Assembly: GCA_011365055.1 (NCBI GenBank)
Contig: RDOG01000017.1
Coordinates: 29,177-93,176 of the forward strand
Source of the DNA: Promethearchaeota archaeon
GTDB taxonomy: Archaea > Asgardarchaeota > Lokiarchaeia > Helarchaeales > RDOG01
Reading direction: 5' to 3'
Length of the DNA: 64,000 bases
Under the pieces are notes generated by a model that worked only from the letters and a program-made list of their open reading frames with translations, was not told the DNA's origin and did not search any database. Position 1 is the stretch's first letter, and the number at the start of each line of letters is the position of its first letter. Made by a program: the position numbers and the translations under genes. This document shows positions 35,423-43,537 of this stretch, piece by piece.

Positions 35423-35995
35423 TTATTCTTGAACTCTTCCAGCGCCTTTAAAGTCAATTGTGCAATTGCTTTTTTCGTCAATAAAATCAACATCTAAACT
35501 GGAAGTAAATATTTTATAAGGTTCTCCAATTAAAGTTTTAAAAACTCGAGAAATAATTTTAACTGAATTAATAAATAAACTAATTAACACGTCTTTTATT
35601 TGAGATTCCAATTTTTGAATTGCTAATATATCTTTAACAGCTTGAATTTCTTTTGGTTGAAAAACATATATTATATTATATTGAGTATCAACCTCTGAAT
35701 GAGTATTTACGTCTATGGATAAATTCTCCTCATTAAAAGGAAATACTTCACTTAACCATTTTTTGAATAAATCTGAACCTTTTTGTTTGAAAAAATCAGA
35801 AATTCCAGTCGTTAACCTGCCACCTGTTGATTGCCATGAATTATATAATTTAAGAGCTTCAGTCTCAAAATCATTTATTCCGTATTCCTTTTGACTAATG
35901 TATTCTAGAAAGGTATATTCCATGATTCCACCCATAACGCTCATTTGGGTCTTGAAAAGAATAAAGTTAGTAAAATTTTGAAACGCTAGGCTCAT
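35423..35995 (-). CDS. Unknown cytosolic protein, last gene of the DUF89 operon
   Basis: Not recognised. A 190-residue protein starting MSLAFQNFTNFIL. Text such as LKLYNSWQSTGGRLTTGISDFFKQKG and ILAIQKLESQIKDVLISLFINSVKII is mostly helical, and the end, VDFIDEKSNCTIDFKGAGRVQE, is beta-like. There is no membrane segment. I chose ATG at 35995, behind AGGGAAGT, over TTG at 36031, which would overlap the previous gene. It follows the DUF89 gene by 25 bases and is probably translated from the same transcript. Its persistence in this operon is the only functional clue. Confidence 0.5.
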   Translation of the reverse strand: MSLAFQNFTNFILFKTQMSVMGGIMEYTFLEYISQKEYGINDFETEALKLYNSWQSTGGRLTTGISDFFKQKGSDLFKKWLSEVFPFNEENLSIDVNTHSEVDTQYNIIYVFQPKEIQAVKDILAIQKLESQIKDVLISLFINSVKIISRVFKTLIGEPYKIFTSSLDVDFIDEKSNCTIDFKGAGRVQE

Positions 35996-36020
35996 TTTTG
36001 TAGTACTTCCCTTATATATG

Positions 36021-36932
36021 CTATATTTCAAGTTTTGCGATAAAACTTCTTAAAGATGTATTCAGAAACTTTGATAGAGGCTTACACTTTGATATTAACA
36101 GAAATACAATTTTTTTATTAAATTTTTCTCTATAAAAAGTAAAAGTCTCAAAATTATTTTGCCCTTTTGAAATAATCATATCACATGAGTTTAATTCATT
36201 TAAGAATTCCTCAGAAGCATCATTGTTTATAAAACCTAATCCAAAACGTTCTGTAATAATAACTTTACAAATTTTTGTCAAATTGACGTCAATTGCATCT
36301 TCAATTAATGCATCATTTGAATATGGTTTATTTTTAACTACTGCAACAACCTGATTATTTAATTTAATCAATTTTTCGATTAAAATTTTATCAAAAACTA
36401 TTTCACCCGCATTATCCAAGCAATATATAATCTTTTTTTTTCCACTTTTTACTATATCATAAATATGTTCGGAATCATCTATTATAAGGTCCTTATCGAG
36501 AGATTCATTAATTAAAGAACTGAGATACTCTTCATTTAAATCAAATTCATGACCACCAGTTGCAAAATCTATAATATTACCCACAAGTGCCATGATAAGA
36601 CATTTTTTAAAAGATTCAAAAGAATTATTTTCTAAAATATCGACTATCAGATCTTTTATTTTTTCAATTATTCCGATAGAGATTGAGTTGCTAATTTTTT
36701 TAATTTCTAAATAAGGATCATAAATTTCACTATTATTTTCAATTTCCATAAATATTTTATTTGCTAAATCAAATGTTAATGATTTAGAGTCAAAATTCTC
36801 TAAAATCTTAAAGATTTTTTGAAATAATTTTAATTTTAATGATTCATTTTTTATAGATTTTTCAATAATATCATATGAGATTTTCATTAAACAAGACGAA
36901 CATTCAGGTAGAGTCCAAATTTTGAAAGTCAT
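36021..36932 (-). CDS. DUF89/ARMT1-like damage-control phosphatase
   Basis: A 303-residue DUF89 protein. Recognised features: the Cys pair in PECSSCLMK near the amino end, KCLIMALVGNIIDFATGG, the metal motif YCLDNAGEIVFDKIL, VAVVKNKPYSNDA, and MIISKGQNNFE. The Asp/Asn of LDNAGE and the Gly-Gln-Asn segment form the metal and phosphate site. Related enzymes hydrolyse phosphate from damaged sugar or cofactor phosphates such as fructose 1-phosphate. The Cys-containing subgroup is common in archaea. Its ATG overlaps the previous stop as TAATG (about 36930-36934), so translation is coupled to the gene at 36932-37660. Confidence 0.82.
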   Translation of the reverse strand: MTFKIWTLPECSSCLMKISYDIIEKSIKNESLKLKLFQKIFKILENFDSKSLTFDLANKIFMEIENNSEIYDPYLEIKKISNSISIGIIEKIKDLIVDILENNSFESFKKCLIMALVGNIIDFATGGHEFDLNEEYLSSLINESLDKDLIIDDSEHIYDIVKSGKKKIIYCLDNAGEIVFDKILIEKLIKLNNQVVAVVKNKPYSNDALIEDAIDVNLTKICKVIITERFGLGFINNDASEEFLNELNSCDMIISKGQNNFETFTFYREKFNKKIVFLLISKCKPLSKFLNTSLRSFIAKLEI

Positions 36933-37660
36933 TAATTTTTATCACGTTTCAAATGTTTTAAAGCTATCGGAACAGTCTCTAAAATTTCAGTTTCTGAAAC
37001 AAAACCCACAGTAATGGCAGAAATGTTGTGTTTCTCAATGTAATTATATGCATCTTCAGGTTTAATTTTTCCAGCGGCAAGTGTCTTCATTCCAACGAAG
37101 AAAATTTTTTCTCCTGTTGCATCAACTAATTGTTCCAATTTCAATTTATCACCCATCAAATAACCTTCAGAATTGAAGGGGAGTAAAATTGCAGGGCAAT
37201 CTAATTTTAGATCCAAAATAAAAGGAATAGTTTTGAGTGGTTCGTGAGTTGCAACACCGGGAATCATACCAAATTTTCTTATTTTACTAATAAATCTTTC
37301 TAAAAATTCTTTATTACGTCTATCTGAGAATGTACCATGTAAGAATACTATTTTTGTCTTTAACTTAGCTAGAAGGTCGATTCTAAGTTCATCCCAACTT
37401 GTGCTACCTAAAATAGAAAAATCAGGATATTTTTCTATCATATATTGAGCGGCTAGTGGAATTTTACCAATTGGGATTATTTCAGCCCCTTTAGCTCCAT
37501 GTTCATTTGCTATTCGCATTAAATTAGACATTTCTTTTGTATTTTCTAAAAATTTATTTCTCCAAATGGCGGCATTTAATCCAAATTGTCCAGCTCCGAT
37601 AAAAGGTGATGTACCTATCGTAATAATCGGAATTTTTTCCCCTTCTAATTGAACATACAT
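36932..37660 (-). CDS. Unknown TIM-barrel-like protein
   Basis: A 242-residue protein with alternating strands and helices typical of a beta/alpha barrel: PIITIGTSPFIGAGQFG, GAKGAEIIPIG, FSILGSTSWDE, KIVFLHGTFSD, PGVATHEPLKTIP, CPAILLPFN, KIFFVGMKTLAAGKI and ISAITVGFVSE. Strand ends hold His, Asp and Glu as in enzymes of this fold; the last strand (ITVGF) resembles aldo-keto reductase-like or dihydrodipicolinate-like barrels. I cannot give a family. It overlaps the DUF89 gene by one base and follows the small protein gene by 40 bases. A sugar-phosphate or aldehyde substrate would suit a damage-control operon. Confidence 0.55.
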   Translation of the reverse strand: MYVQLEGEKIPIITIGTSPFIGAGQFGLNAAIWRNKFLENTKEMSNLMRIANEHGAKGAEIIPIGKIPLAAQYMIEKYPDFSILGSTSWDELRIDLLAKLKTKIVFLHGTFSDRRNKEFLERFISKIRKFGMIPGVATHEPLKTIPFILDLKLDCPAILLPFNSEGYLMGDKLKLEQLVDATGEKIFFVGMKTLAAGKIKPEDAYNYIEKHNISAITVGFVSETEILETVPIALKHLKRDKN

Positions 37661-37700
37661 AATATTTCCCTTTTTATCCTTTTAATTATAAATAGAAAGA

Positions 37701-37997
37701 TTATTTAATTTTCTGAATTTCAAAATTTTCAGAATTAAGCTTAATTATTTTTATTTTATCATCAACTTTGAAGTTAATATTTTGAGAGAGTTTAATATAG
37801 AAGATTTTTTTCGATTTTTTCTTATCTTTTAAATTTTCAATTTTTAATTTACCTTGTATTTGGGTCATTCCATAAATAATATTAATATTTTTATCAAGTT
37901 CAGGAAAAAATTTACCAATATCCTTTTCATTAATATTGATTTTATCATTTTTTATTTCTTCTAATGTCAGTTTACAAATAATGCTGGTTTTTGGCAT
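37701..37997 (-). CDS. Small basic protein of unknown function
   Basis: A 98-residue protein, likely beta-rich: KTSIICKLTLEEI, NIIYGMTQIQGKLKIENL, KKIFYIKLSQNINF, KIIKLNSENFEIQKIK. The overall composition is very rich in Lys, Ile and Asn. It could be an OB- or SH3-like small barrel. ATG at 37997 stands five bases after GGTGA. It is the first gene of the four-gene operon with the barrel protein, DUF89 phosphatase and the last unknown gene, with gaps of 40, -1 and 25 bases. No clear partner can be named. Confidence 0.5.
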   Translation of the reverse strand: MPKTSIICKLTLEEIKNDKININEKDIGKFFPELDKNINIIYGMTQIQGKLKIENLKDKKKSKKIFYIKLSQNINFKVDDKIKIIKLNSENFEIQKIK

Positions 37998-38160
37998 AAA
38001 ATTCACCAAATTAATTTAAATTTATAAAGAAAAAGCTCTATTTCTTTTTAAAATTTGTTTAAAGAAAATTTTTTAAGCAACTCGTTTAATTATTTCAAAC
38101 AATAAGATAAGATTTTAAGTAAAAAAATAAAATTTTTAAAAAAAATGTTGAGGGATTACA

Positions 38161-38931
38161 ATGGATGATTTTCAAATTAAATTTCTTGATATCATAAAAA
38201 CAAGAAGAACTGTAAGACGTTATAAAAAAGATTTACCTATTTCTAAGGAACAATTGATGATTTTAGCTGAAGCTGCTGAGTTTGCGCCTTCGGGCCAAGG
38301 CCAACAATTCTTTGAATTACTATTTGTTACCGAAAATGCAAAAATTAAAGCAATTCATGATGCTATCAAAAAAGTTTGGGAGAACATGGCACCTCAATTA
38401 GCTGGGATCTTAAATACTTGGATAAGTATAGAAGTATTTCAAAAAAGATTGAATGAAACTAAAGAAACAGGTATAAGTTGGTGTGCAAGTTGTCCAACTC
38501 AATGTGAAAAAAGCAAAGGAGAACTTAATTTTGATGTCTATGCTTGTCGAACTCGATTAGCTTATAGATCTGCTACGGCTTTATTGGTCTTATTAATAAA
38601 AAATGATCATAAAAAACAATGGAAAAAAGCAGCAAAGGAAAAGGAAATTAATAAAGATTTAATGGATATGTGGACTAATTCTTGGTCAGCTATTGAAGAA
38701 GCAAGCGTAAATAATGCGGTAGAAAATGTTTTATTAACTGCTAAAGTTCTAAATATTGGAACTTGTTTCACATATTCGTGTAGGCTTGCTGAAAAAGAGA
38801 TCAAGAAAATTTTAAATATTCCAAGAAATTTAGATATGCATAGCATTATTTGCTTGGGAATTCCTGATGAGGAGCCTAAATTAAAGCCAAGAAGAGATTT
38901 AAACCAAATCGTACATTTTAATGAATATTAA
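38161..38931 (+). CDS. Nitroreductase-family protein with a four-Cys insertion
   Basis: An FMN-binding nitroreductase fold of 256 residues: KTRRTVRRYKKD at the start, EAAEFAPSGQGQQFFELLFVT, and SAIEEASVNNAVENVLLTAKVLNIGTCF and CLGIPDEEPK at the end. Between helix regions sits SWCASCPTQC with a further Cys at 129, so four cysteines (108, 111, 115, 129). That pattern could bind a metal or Fe-S cluster and is not normal in this family. The enzyme probably transfers hydride from NAD(P)H to an organic acceptor. Stop overlaps the opposing ACD-alpha stop by four bases (TTAA). No ribosome site is clear; ATG at 38161 follows GAGGGATT. Confidence 0.82.
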   Translation: MDDFQIKFLDIIKTRRTVRRYKKDLPISKEQLMILAEAAEFAPSGQGQQFFELLFVTENAKIKAIHDAIKKVWENMAPQLAGILNTWISIEVFQKRLNETKETGISWCASCPTQCEKSKGELNFDVYACRTRLAYRSATALLVLLIKNDHKKQWKKAAKEKEINKDLMDMWTNSWSAIEEASVNNAVENVLLTAKVLNIGTCFTYSCRLAEKEIKKILNIPRNLDMHSIICLGIPDEEPKLKPRRDLNQIVHFNEY

Positions 38932-40463
38932 TCTTCTTTTTTATTTCTAAAATAATATTCTTTATATGAAATGAAATTACTTAAAGCCGTTGCTGCAGAT
39001 TCTATGTTCATATATATTGGAAAATCTGTTTGAAAATATGACCAATCATCAATTAATTTATGAAGAAATGTGATAACAGGGATAATAAATATTACTGGTT
39101 TTCCATTATTCTTAATTTCAAGTAAAGCCTCTTTTATTCTTTTATAATAAAATTTAATCCATTGATTCATTTCAACAAAATAGGGATCCTCAACTCTAGT
39201 GTATTGAATATTTAATTCAAAAATTATGCAATCTGTATTTCGATCTTCCGAAATACTTTTAAAAATCTCTTGTAATCCTCCAAAATTAAAGAAATCTGAA
39301 GCTAAATCAACAGGATTATTCATTGAATTTCCTACTTGATAATCAAACGTTTTTTTTAATCTTTCAATCGTGTCTTCATGTAATTTTGGGATCTTAAGTC
39401 CATGCTTAGCTAATATATCAGTATATACAACCGAAACTCCACCAGAAATTGAAATTATACATACTCTTCCCTTTAGATTTTTGTTCTTTTTAAAATTATA
39501 ATAATCAAAAAAAACGACAGTATTAATTAGATCATCAAAATTATGAGCGTGAATAAGACCAGTTTGTTTTTGAATAGCTTGCCACATTTTTTGAGAGCCA
39601 AGAGAACCTTTTATTGCCCCGGTGTGTGTTGTAGCTGCTCTGGCACCTTCTTCAGTTTGCCCACCTTGCCAAAGCAAAACTGGCTTTTTCAATGTGGTTT
39701 GTCGTAAGATATCAAAGAATTTTCTACTCTTTTCTTTCTTTAATCCTTCTAAATACATACAAATAAATTTTGAATGTCTATCATCAGTTAAATATTCTAA
39801 AAAATCAGTAACATCCAAATCAACTTGATTACCAAAAGAAACAACTTTTGCTAACCCTATACCTAATGTACCCAATTTATAACTAACATTTTGGGCTAAT
39901 CCTCCACTCTGACTGAGAAATGATACCGATCCTTGTTTCCTGGGTAGTGAATAATTGAAATGTATCTTTCCTGGAACATATAATCCCATGCAATTTGGCC
40001 CAATTACTCTAGTTTTATACCCATTATCAATAATCATTTCCTTTATTTTCATTTCTGATTCAAAATCTTCTTTTATTCCCGTTTCTGAAAAACCTGATGT
40101 GAAGATTGTCACTACTCTTGCTTTTTTTTGAAAACACTCCTTTAATGCTTGAATTATATATTGTTTCGGGATTGAGATGATAACATAATCAATGATATCA
40201 TCAGGGACTTCTAAAATAGATTTATAAAATGTAATCCCAAGATAAGAATTTATCTTTGGATTTATTGGATAGATTTTTCCTTGAAAACCTGCTTGTACTA
40301 GTGAATTAATCCACCAGAATCCTCTTTTTTTAGAAGCTCCAATAATAGCTACATTTTTTGGGTTAAAATAAGTATCAAATTCTTTAAATTTGTCTCTAGG
40401 CATTATTTTTTTTGACACGAAAGTCAAATCCTCTACATTAGATATTTTATTAAAATTGATCAT
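38928..40463 (-). CDS. ADP-forming acyl-CoA synthetase alpha-like subunit
   Basis: A 511-residue protein built of three parts: a CoA-binding Rossmann domain near 25-140 (NPKNVAIIGASKKRG and YPINPK), a succinyl-CoA-ligase-like domain with FLSQSGGLAQN and SFGNQVDLDVTDFLEYL, and a second CoA-ligase-like domain (VCIISISGGVSVVYTD). ATTHTGAIKGS supplies the His phosphorylated in acetyl-CoA synthetase (ADP-forming) alpha subunits. A 25-residue amino extension and an extra tail of about 50 residues are unusual. The ATP-grasp beta subunit is not in the window. Archaeal ACD makes ATP while releasing organic acids from acyl-CoA, so it would link CoA-ester metabolism to energy. ATG at 40463. Confidence 0.85.
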   Translation of the reverse strand: MINFNKISNVEDLTFVSKKIMPRDKFKEFDTYFNPKNVAIIGASKKRGFWWINSLVQAGFQGKIYPINPKINSYLGITFYKSILEVPDDIIDYVIISIPKQYIIQALKECFQKKARVVTIFTSGFSETGIKEDFESEMKIKEMIIDNGYKTRVIGPNCMGLYVPGKIHFNYSLPRKQGSVSFLSQSGGLAQNVSYKLGTLGIGLAKVVSFGNQVDLDVTDFLEYLTDDRHSKFICMYLEGLKKEKSRKFFDILRQTTLKKPVLLWQGGQTEEGARAATTHTGAIKGSLGSQKMWQAIQKQTGLIHAHNFDDLINTVVFFDYYNFKKNKNLKGRVCIISISGGVSVVYTDILAKHGLKIPKLHEDTIERLKKTFDYQVGNSMNNPVDLASDFFNFGGLQEIFKSISEDRNTDCIIFELNIQYTRVEDPYFVEMNQWIKFYYKRIKEALLEIKNNGKPVIFIIPVITFLHKLIDDWSYFQTDFPIYMNIESAATALSNFISYKEYYFRNKKED

Positions 40464-40881
40464 AATTTATGAAGTTTTCAGTGAATAGAAATTTCTTTTT
40501 CAAAAAGAAGAATTAATAAAATGGATCAAATTAATCTTAATCACTATAATTAATAAAAAAATCATATAATTGATATCTGAAATTAATTCAAAATTAAATA
40601 TTATTTTTTAAAATAATATACTGTTTAAAATTTAGTTAATATTAAATAAAATCACTCTTAAGTTTTTTAAAAACATACTTATTTTAAATTATATATTTTC
40701 TATTTAATTATAACAAAAATATCTTTTAACTTTTTGCTAATTATTTAATAATAAATATCTACAATATGAAAATTCGAGCTATTCTTAATAAATCGTAGAA
40801 CAATATAACATTGAAATATTTTTAGTAAATGATGAAAATTGATTCAAATTAATAATTTATTCAAAATGAGGGCTTTTTGAA
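40464..40881. other. Intergenic region, 418 bp, promoter of the redox operon
   Basis: Very AT-rich (mostly A and T runs) and lacking any open frame of note. It separates the divergent ACD-alpha gene from the GlcD-like operon, so it must carry two promoters. The TTG start of the operon is at its right end. No repeats beyond simple AT runs were seen. Confidence 0.4.
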
Positions 40882-42327
40882 TTGAATATTAACGATAATA
40901 AAAGGATTAGATATATTTTAGAAGAATTTCTGGGAAAAGAAAATGTAGTTGATGATCAAAAATTATTAGACTTCTTTTCTAGTGATGGTAGTATAAAATC
41001 TAAAAGTTTACCGGATTTAATTGTCACACCAACCAAAATAGAACAAATTCAAAAAATTACACAAATCTGTAATGAAAATAAGATTAACTTAATTCCCTCC
41101 AGCTCAACGGAGAAATATTATGGAGCTACCATTCCAGAAGATGGGGGTATAATTTTAGATTTAAGAAAAATGAATAAAATTTTAGAAATTGATGTTGACG
41201 AAAGATACGTTCGAATTGAGCCAGGGGTTACTTTTAGACAGCTTCAGACAGAAATTAAAAAATATGGCCTGAGAATAATGGTTCCCTTAGGATTACCAAG
41301 TTCTGCATCTGTTGTCTCAACGTATATAGAACGGGTTCCATTACTTTCGGGTCCTAAAATCTTATTATCAGAAGGTTGGCAGTGTATTTTAAACATGCAA
41401 ATTGTAATTCCCAATGGAATGATTACAAATACAGGCTCGGCATCTTGGTGTAAAGAAAGACCTTCATTTCTCCCATCTGGTCCTGTTAGTGGTCCAGATT
41501 TATCAAGATTATTTACTGGATCTCAAGGAACTTTAGGAATCATTACAGATCTTATAATAAAAGCAAAATACCTTCCAAAAATTAAAAGACTTGTTTTTAT
41601 ACCATATGAAAAAATTAAAGAAGTCGAAGAAATTATATATCAAATTCAATATTACGACAAAGGACGTGAATTTTTAGCAATAAGTCGAAAAAATTTAGCG
41701 GCTATTTTAACTGAAAATCCTGATCAAATTAATGATATACGTCAAAAACTTCCCAAATGGTTGATAGTTATTGGAATTGAAGCAGATACTGAAGAAAAAT
41801 ATCAAATAGATTTAGCAGATTTGAAGGATTTTGGTGCAAAATTTCAAACGGAGTATAAAATTGATGGAATAGAACTCAACCAATTATTTCTAGAAGAATT
41901 CGAAATACCTGAAAGATTGAATAATTTTCGGAAATACAAAAAAAATTGCTTACACATTCCATTTTATGTTGAATTAAATAAAATATCTATTTTTGATGAA
42001 TTAGCAGAAAAAATCGCTATAAAATATAATTATCCAATCGATGACCTTTACGGCTATTTGATGCCTATTGAACAAGCTCATACTTGCTATTATGATTTTA
42101 ACATACATTTTGATGGTAAAGATCAATCAGAAATTGATAGAATGAAAAGTTTCTTTCTAGAACTTAGTGAAGAAGTTATAAATAATGGCGGCGTCATAGA
42201 TAGACCTTATGGACCTTGGGGAAAGATGATATTTTCGAAAAATATGACGTATTATAATTTTTGGAGACAAGTAAAACGAATAGTTGATCCAAATGAAATA
42301 ATGAATCCAGGTCAATTGGTTATTTAG
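40882..42327 (+). CDS. FAD-linked oxidase (GlcD/LldD-type), subunit 1
   Basis: A PCMH-type FAD-binding protein of 481 residues similar to glycolate oxidase GlcD. The FAD loop reads LIPSSSTEKYYGATIPEDGGIILDLRKM, with VRIEPGVTFRQL and, further on, FTGSQGTLGIITDLIIKA. The carboxy part (FAD-oxidase C) ends with PNEIMNPGQLVI. It starts a run of cooperating redox genes: the Fe-S protein begins ten bases after its stop. GlcD-like proteins oxidise 2-hydroxy acids such as lactate or glycolate; substrate here is unknown. It starts at TTG 40882; a GAGGG motif is about fourteen bases before. The second oxidase of the operon is larger and only distantly similar. Confidence 0.88.
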   Translation: MNINDNKRIRYILEEFLGKENVVDDQKLLDFFSSDGSIKSKSLPDLIVTPTKIEQIQKITQICNENKINLIPSSSTEKYYGATIPEDGGIILDLRKMNKILEIDVDERYVRIEPGVTFRQLQTEIKKYGLRIMVPLGLPSSASVVSTYIERVPLLSGPKILLSEGWQCILNMQIVIPNGMITNTGSASWCKERPSFLPSGPVSGPDLSRLFTGSQGTLGIITDLIIKAKYLPKIKRLVFIPYEKIKEVEEIIYQIQYYDKGREFLAISRKNLAAILTENPDQINDIRQKLPKWLIVIGIEADTEEKYQIDLADLKDFGAKFQTEYKIDGIELNQLFLEEFEIPERLNNFRKYKKNCLHIPFYVELNKISIFDELAEKIAIKYNYPIDDLYGYLMPIEQAHTCYYDFNIHFDGKDQSEIDRMKSFFLELSEEVINNGGVIDRPYGPWGKMIFSKNMTYYNFWRQVKRIVDPNEIMNPGQLVI

Positions 42328-42337
42328 GAGAGATTTG

Positions 42338-43537
42338 ATGACTAATAATGCATTAAAAAAATTAGAGAAAGAATATAGATGGGATATTTATCAATGCAGT
42401 TTAAAATGTTTTAATTGTCAATTCGTAAATCCACATATGTGCATTGATGGAGACCATTACATGAATTGTCCTTCTGGAAAAAGATATATTTTTGATTCTT
42501 ATTTTTCAGGTGGTAGAATGGAGATTGCTAGAGGTTTATTAGATAAATCTCTAAAAATTCCGACTGAAAAATTGTTGGAAATTATCTATTCATGCACGAC
42601 TTGCGGAAGTTGTGAAGATAAATGCTTTTATAATCGCGAATTAAGACCTGTAGAAGTTTTTGAAAAAGTAAGAGCCGTTTTAGTTGAAGAAGAAATAGGA
42701 CCTTTACCAGAACATATGATATTTGTTAATAGTATTAAAGATGTACATAATCCATATAAAGAAAAGCATGAAAATAGATTAAAATGGCTAGAAAATAATA
42801 AAAATTACAAGAAAGATGCAAAAATACTTTATTTTGTAGGTTGTACTTCATCCTACAGAATACAAGAAATTGCCAAATCAACAGCGAAAATATTTGAAAA
42901 ATTGAATATTGACTTTAATATTTCTTATGATGAATGGTGTTGTGGAAGCCCACTATTGAGAATAGGCGTTATGGATTTAGCTGAGGAATTAATGCGACAT
43001 AATGTTGAGCAAATTAAAAAGTTAAATATAAAAAAAATAATTTTTTCATGTGCAGGATGTTATAGAACTTTTAAAAAGGATTATATTGAGCATGGTTTTA
43101 ATTTAGACGTCGAACTTCAACACGTTTCAGAATTTATTGGTGATTTAATAAAAGAAAATAAAGTCAAATTGAATGATTTGGATTTATCAATTACTTACCA
43201 CGATCCATGCCATCTTGGAAGGCATTTAAAAGTATATCAAGCACCTAGAGAAGTAATTCAAACAATACCCAAATTAAAATTAGTAGAAATGTATCGAAAC
43301 AGATACAATGCATGGTGTTGTGGGGCAGGCGGTGGCGTTAAAGCGGGTTTCAAAGACATGGCACTGGATACAGCAAAAGAAAGAATTGAAGAAGCTAAAT
43401 TAACTGGAACTAAAGTAATTGTATCAACATGTCCGTTTTGTAGCTTAAACTTAAAAGATTGTGTAAAGGAAATGGGAGAGGATATAGAAGTTCTAGATCT
43501 TACTGAATTATTGTTAAAGGGAGGGATTTCATGTTAG
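42338..43537 (+). CDS. CCG-domain iron-sulfur protein (GlcF/HdrD-like)
   Basis: A 399-residue protein with an amino Fe-S region and two CCG domains. The amino end has CSLKCFNCQ and CPSG, then a ferredoxin-like run CTTCGSCEDKC; CCG motifs are DEWCCGSPLLRIG with CAGCYRTF and DPCHLGRHL with AWCCGAGGG and CPFCSLNL. This is the layout of GlcF, LldE and HdrD proteins, which carry electrons from a flavoprotein or bind a special 4Fe-4S cluster. It therefore links the two FAD oxidases encoded on either side to an electron acceptor. ATG at 42338 follows AGGAGA. Its stop overlaps the next start by seven bases. Confidence 0.88.
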   Translation: MTNNALKKLEKEYRWDIYQCSLKCFNCQFVNPHMCIDGDHYMNCPSGKRYIFDSYFSGGRMEIARGLLDKSLKIPTEKLLEIIYSCTTCGSCEDKCFYNRELRPVEVFEKVRAVLVEEEIGPLPEHMIFVNSIKDVHNPYKEKHENRLKWLENNKNYKKDAKILYFVGCTSSYRIQEIAKSTAKIFEKLNIDFNISYDEWCCGSPLLRIGVMDLAEELMRHNVEQIKKLNIKKIIFSCAGCYRTFKKDYIEHGFNLDVELQHVSEFIGDLIKENKVKLNDLDLSITYHDPCHLGRHLKVYQAPREVIQTIPKLKLVEMYRNRYNAWCCGAGGGVKAGFKDMALDTAKERIEEAKLTGTKVIVSTCPFCSLNLKDCVKEMGEDIEVLDLTELLLKGGISC

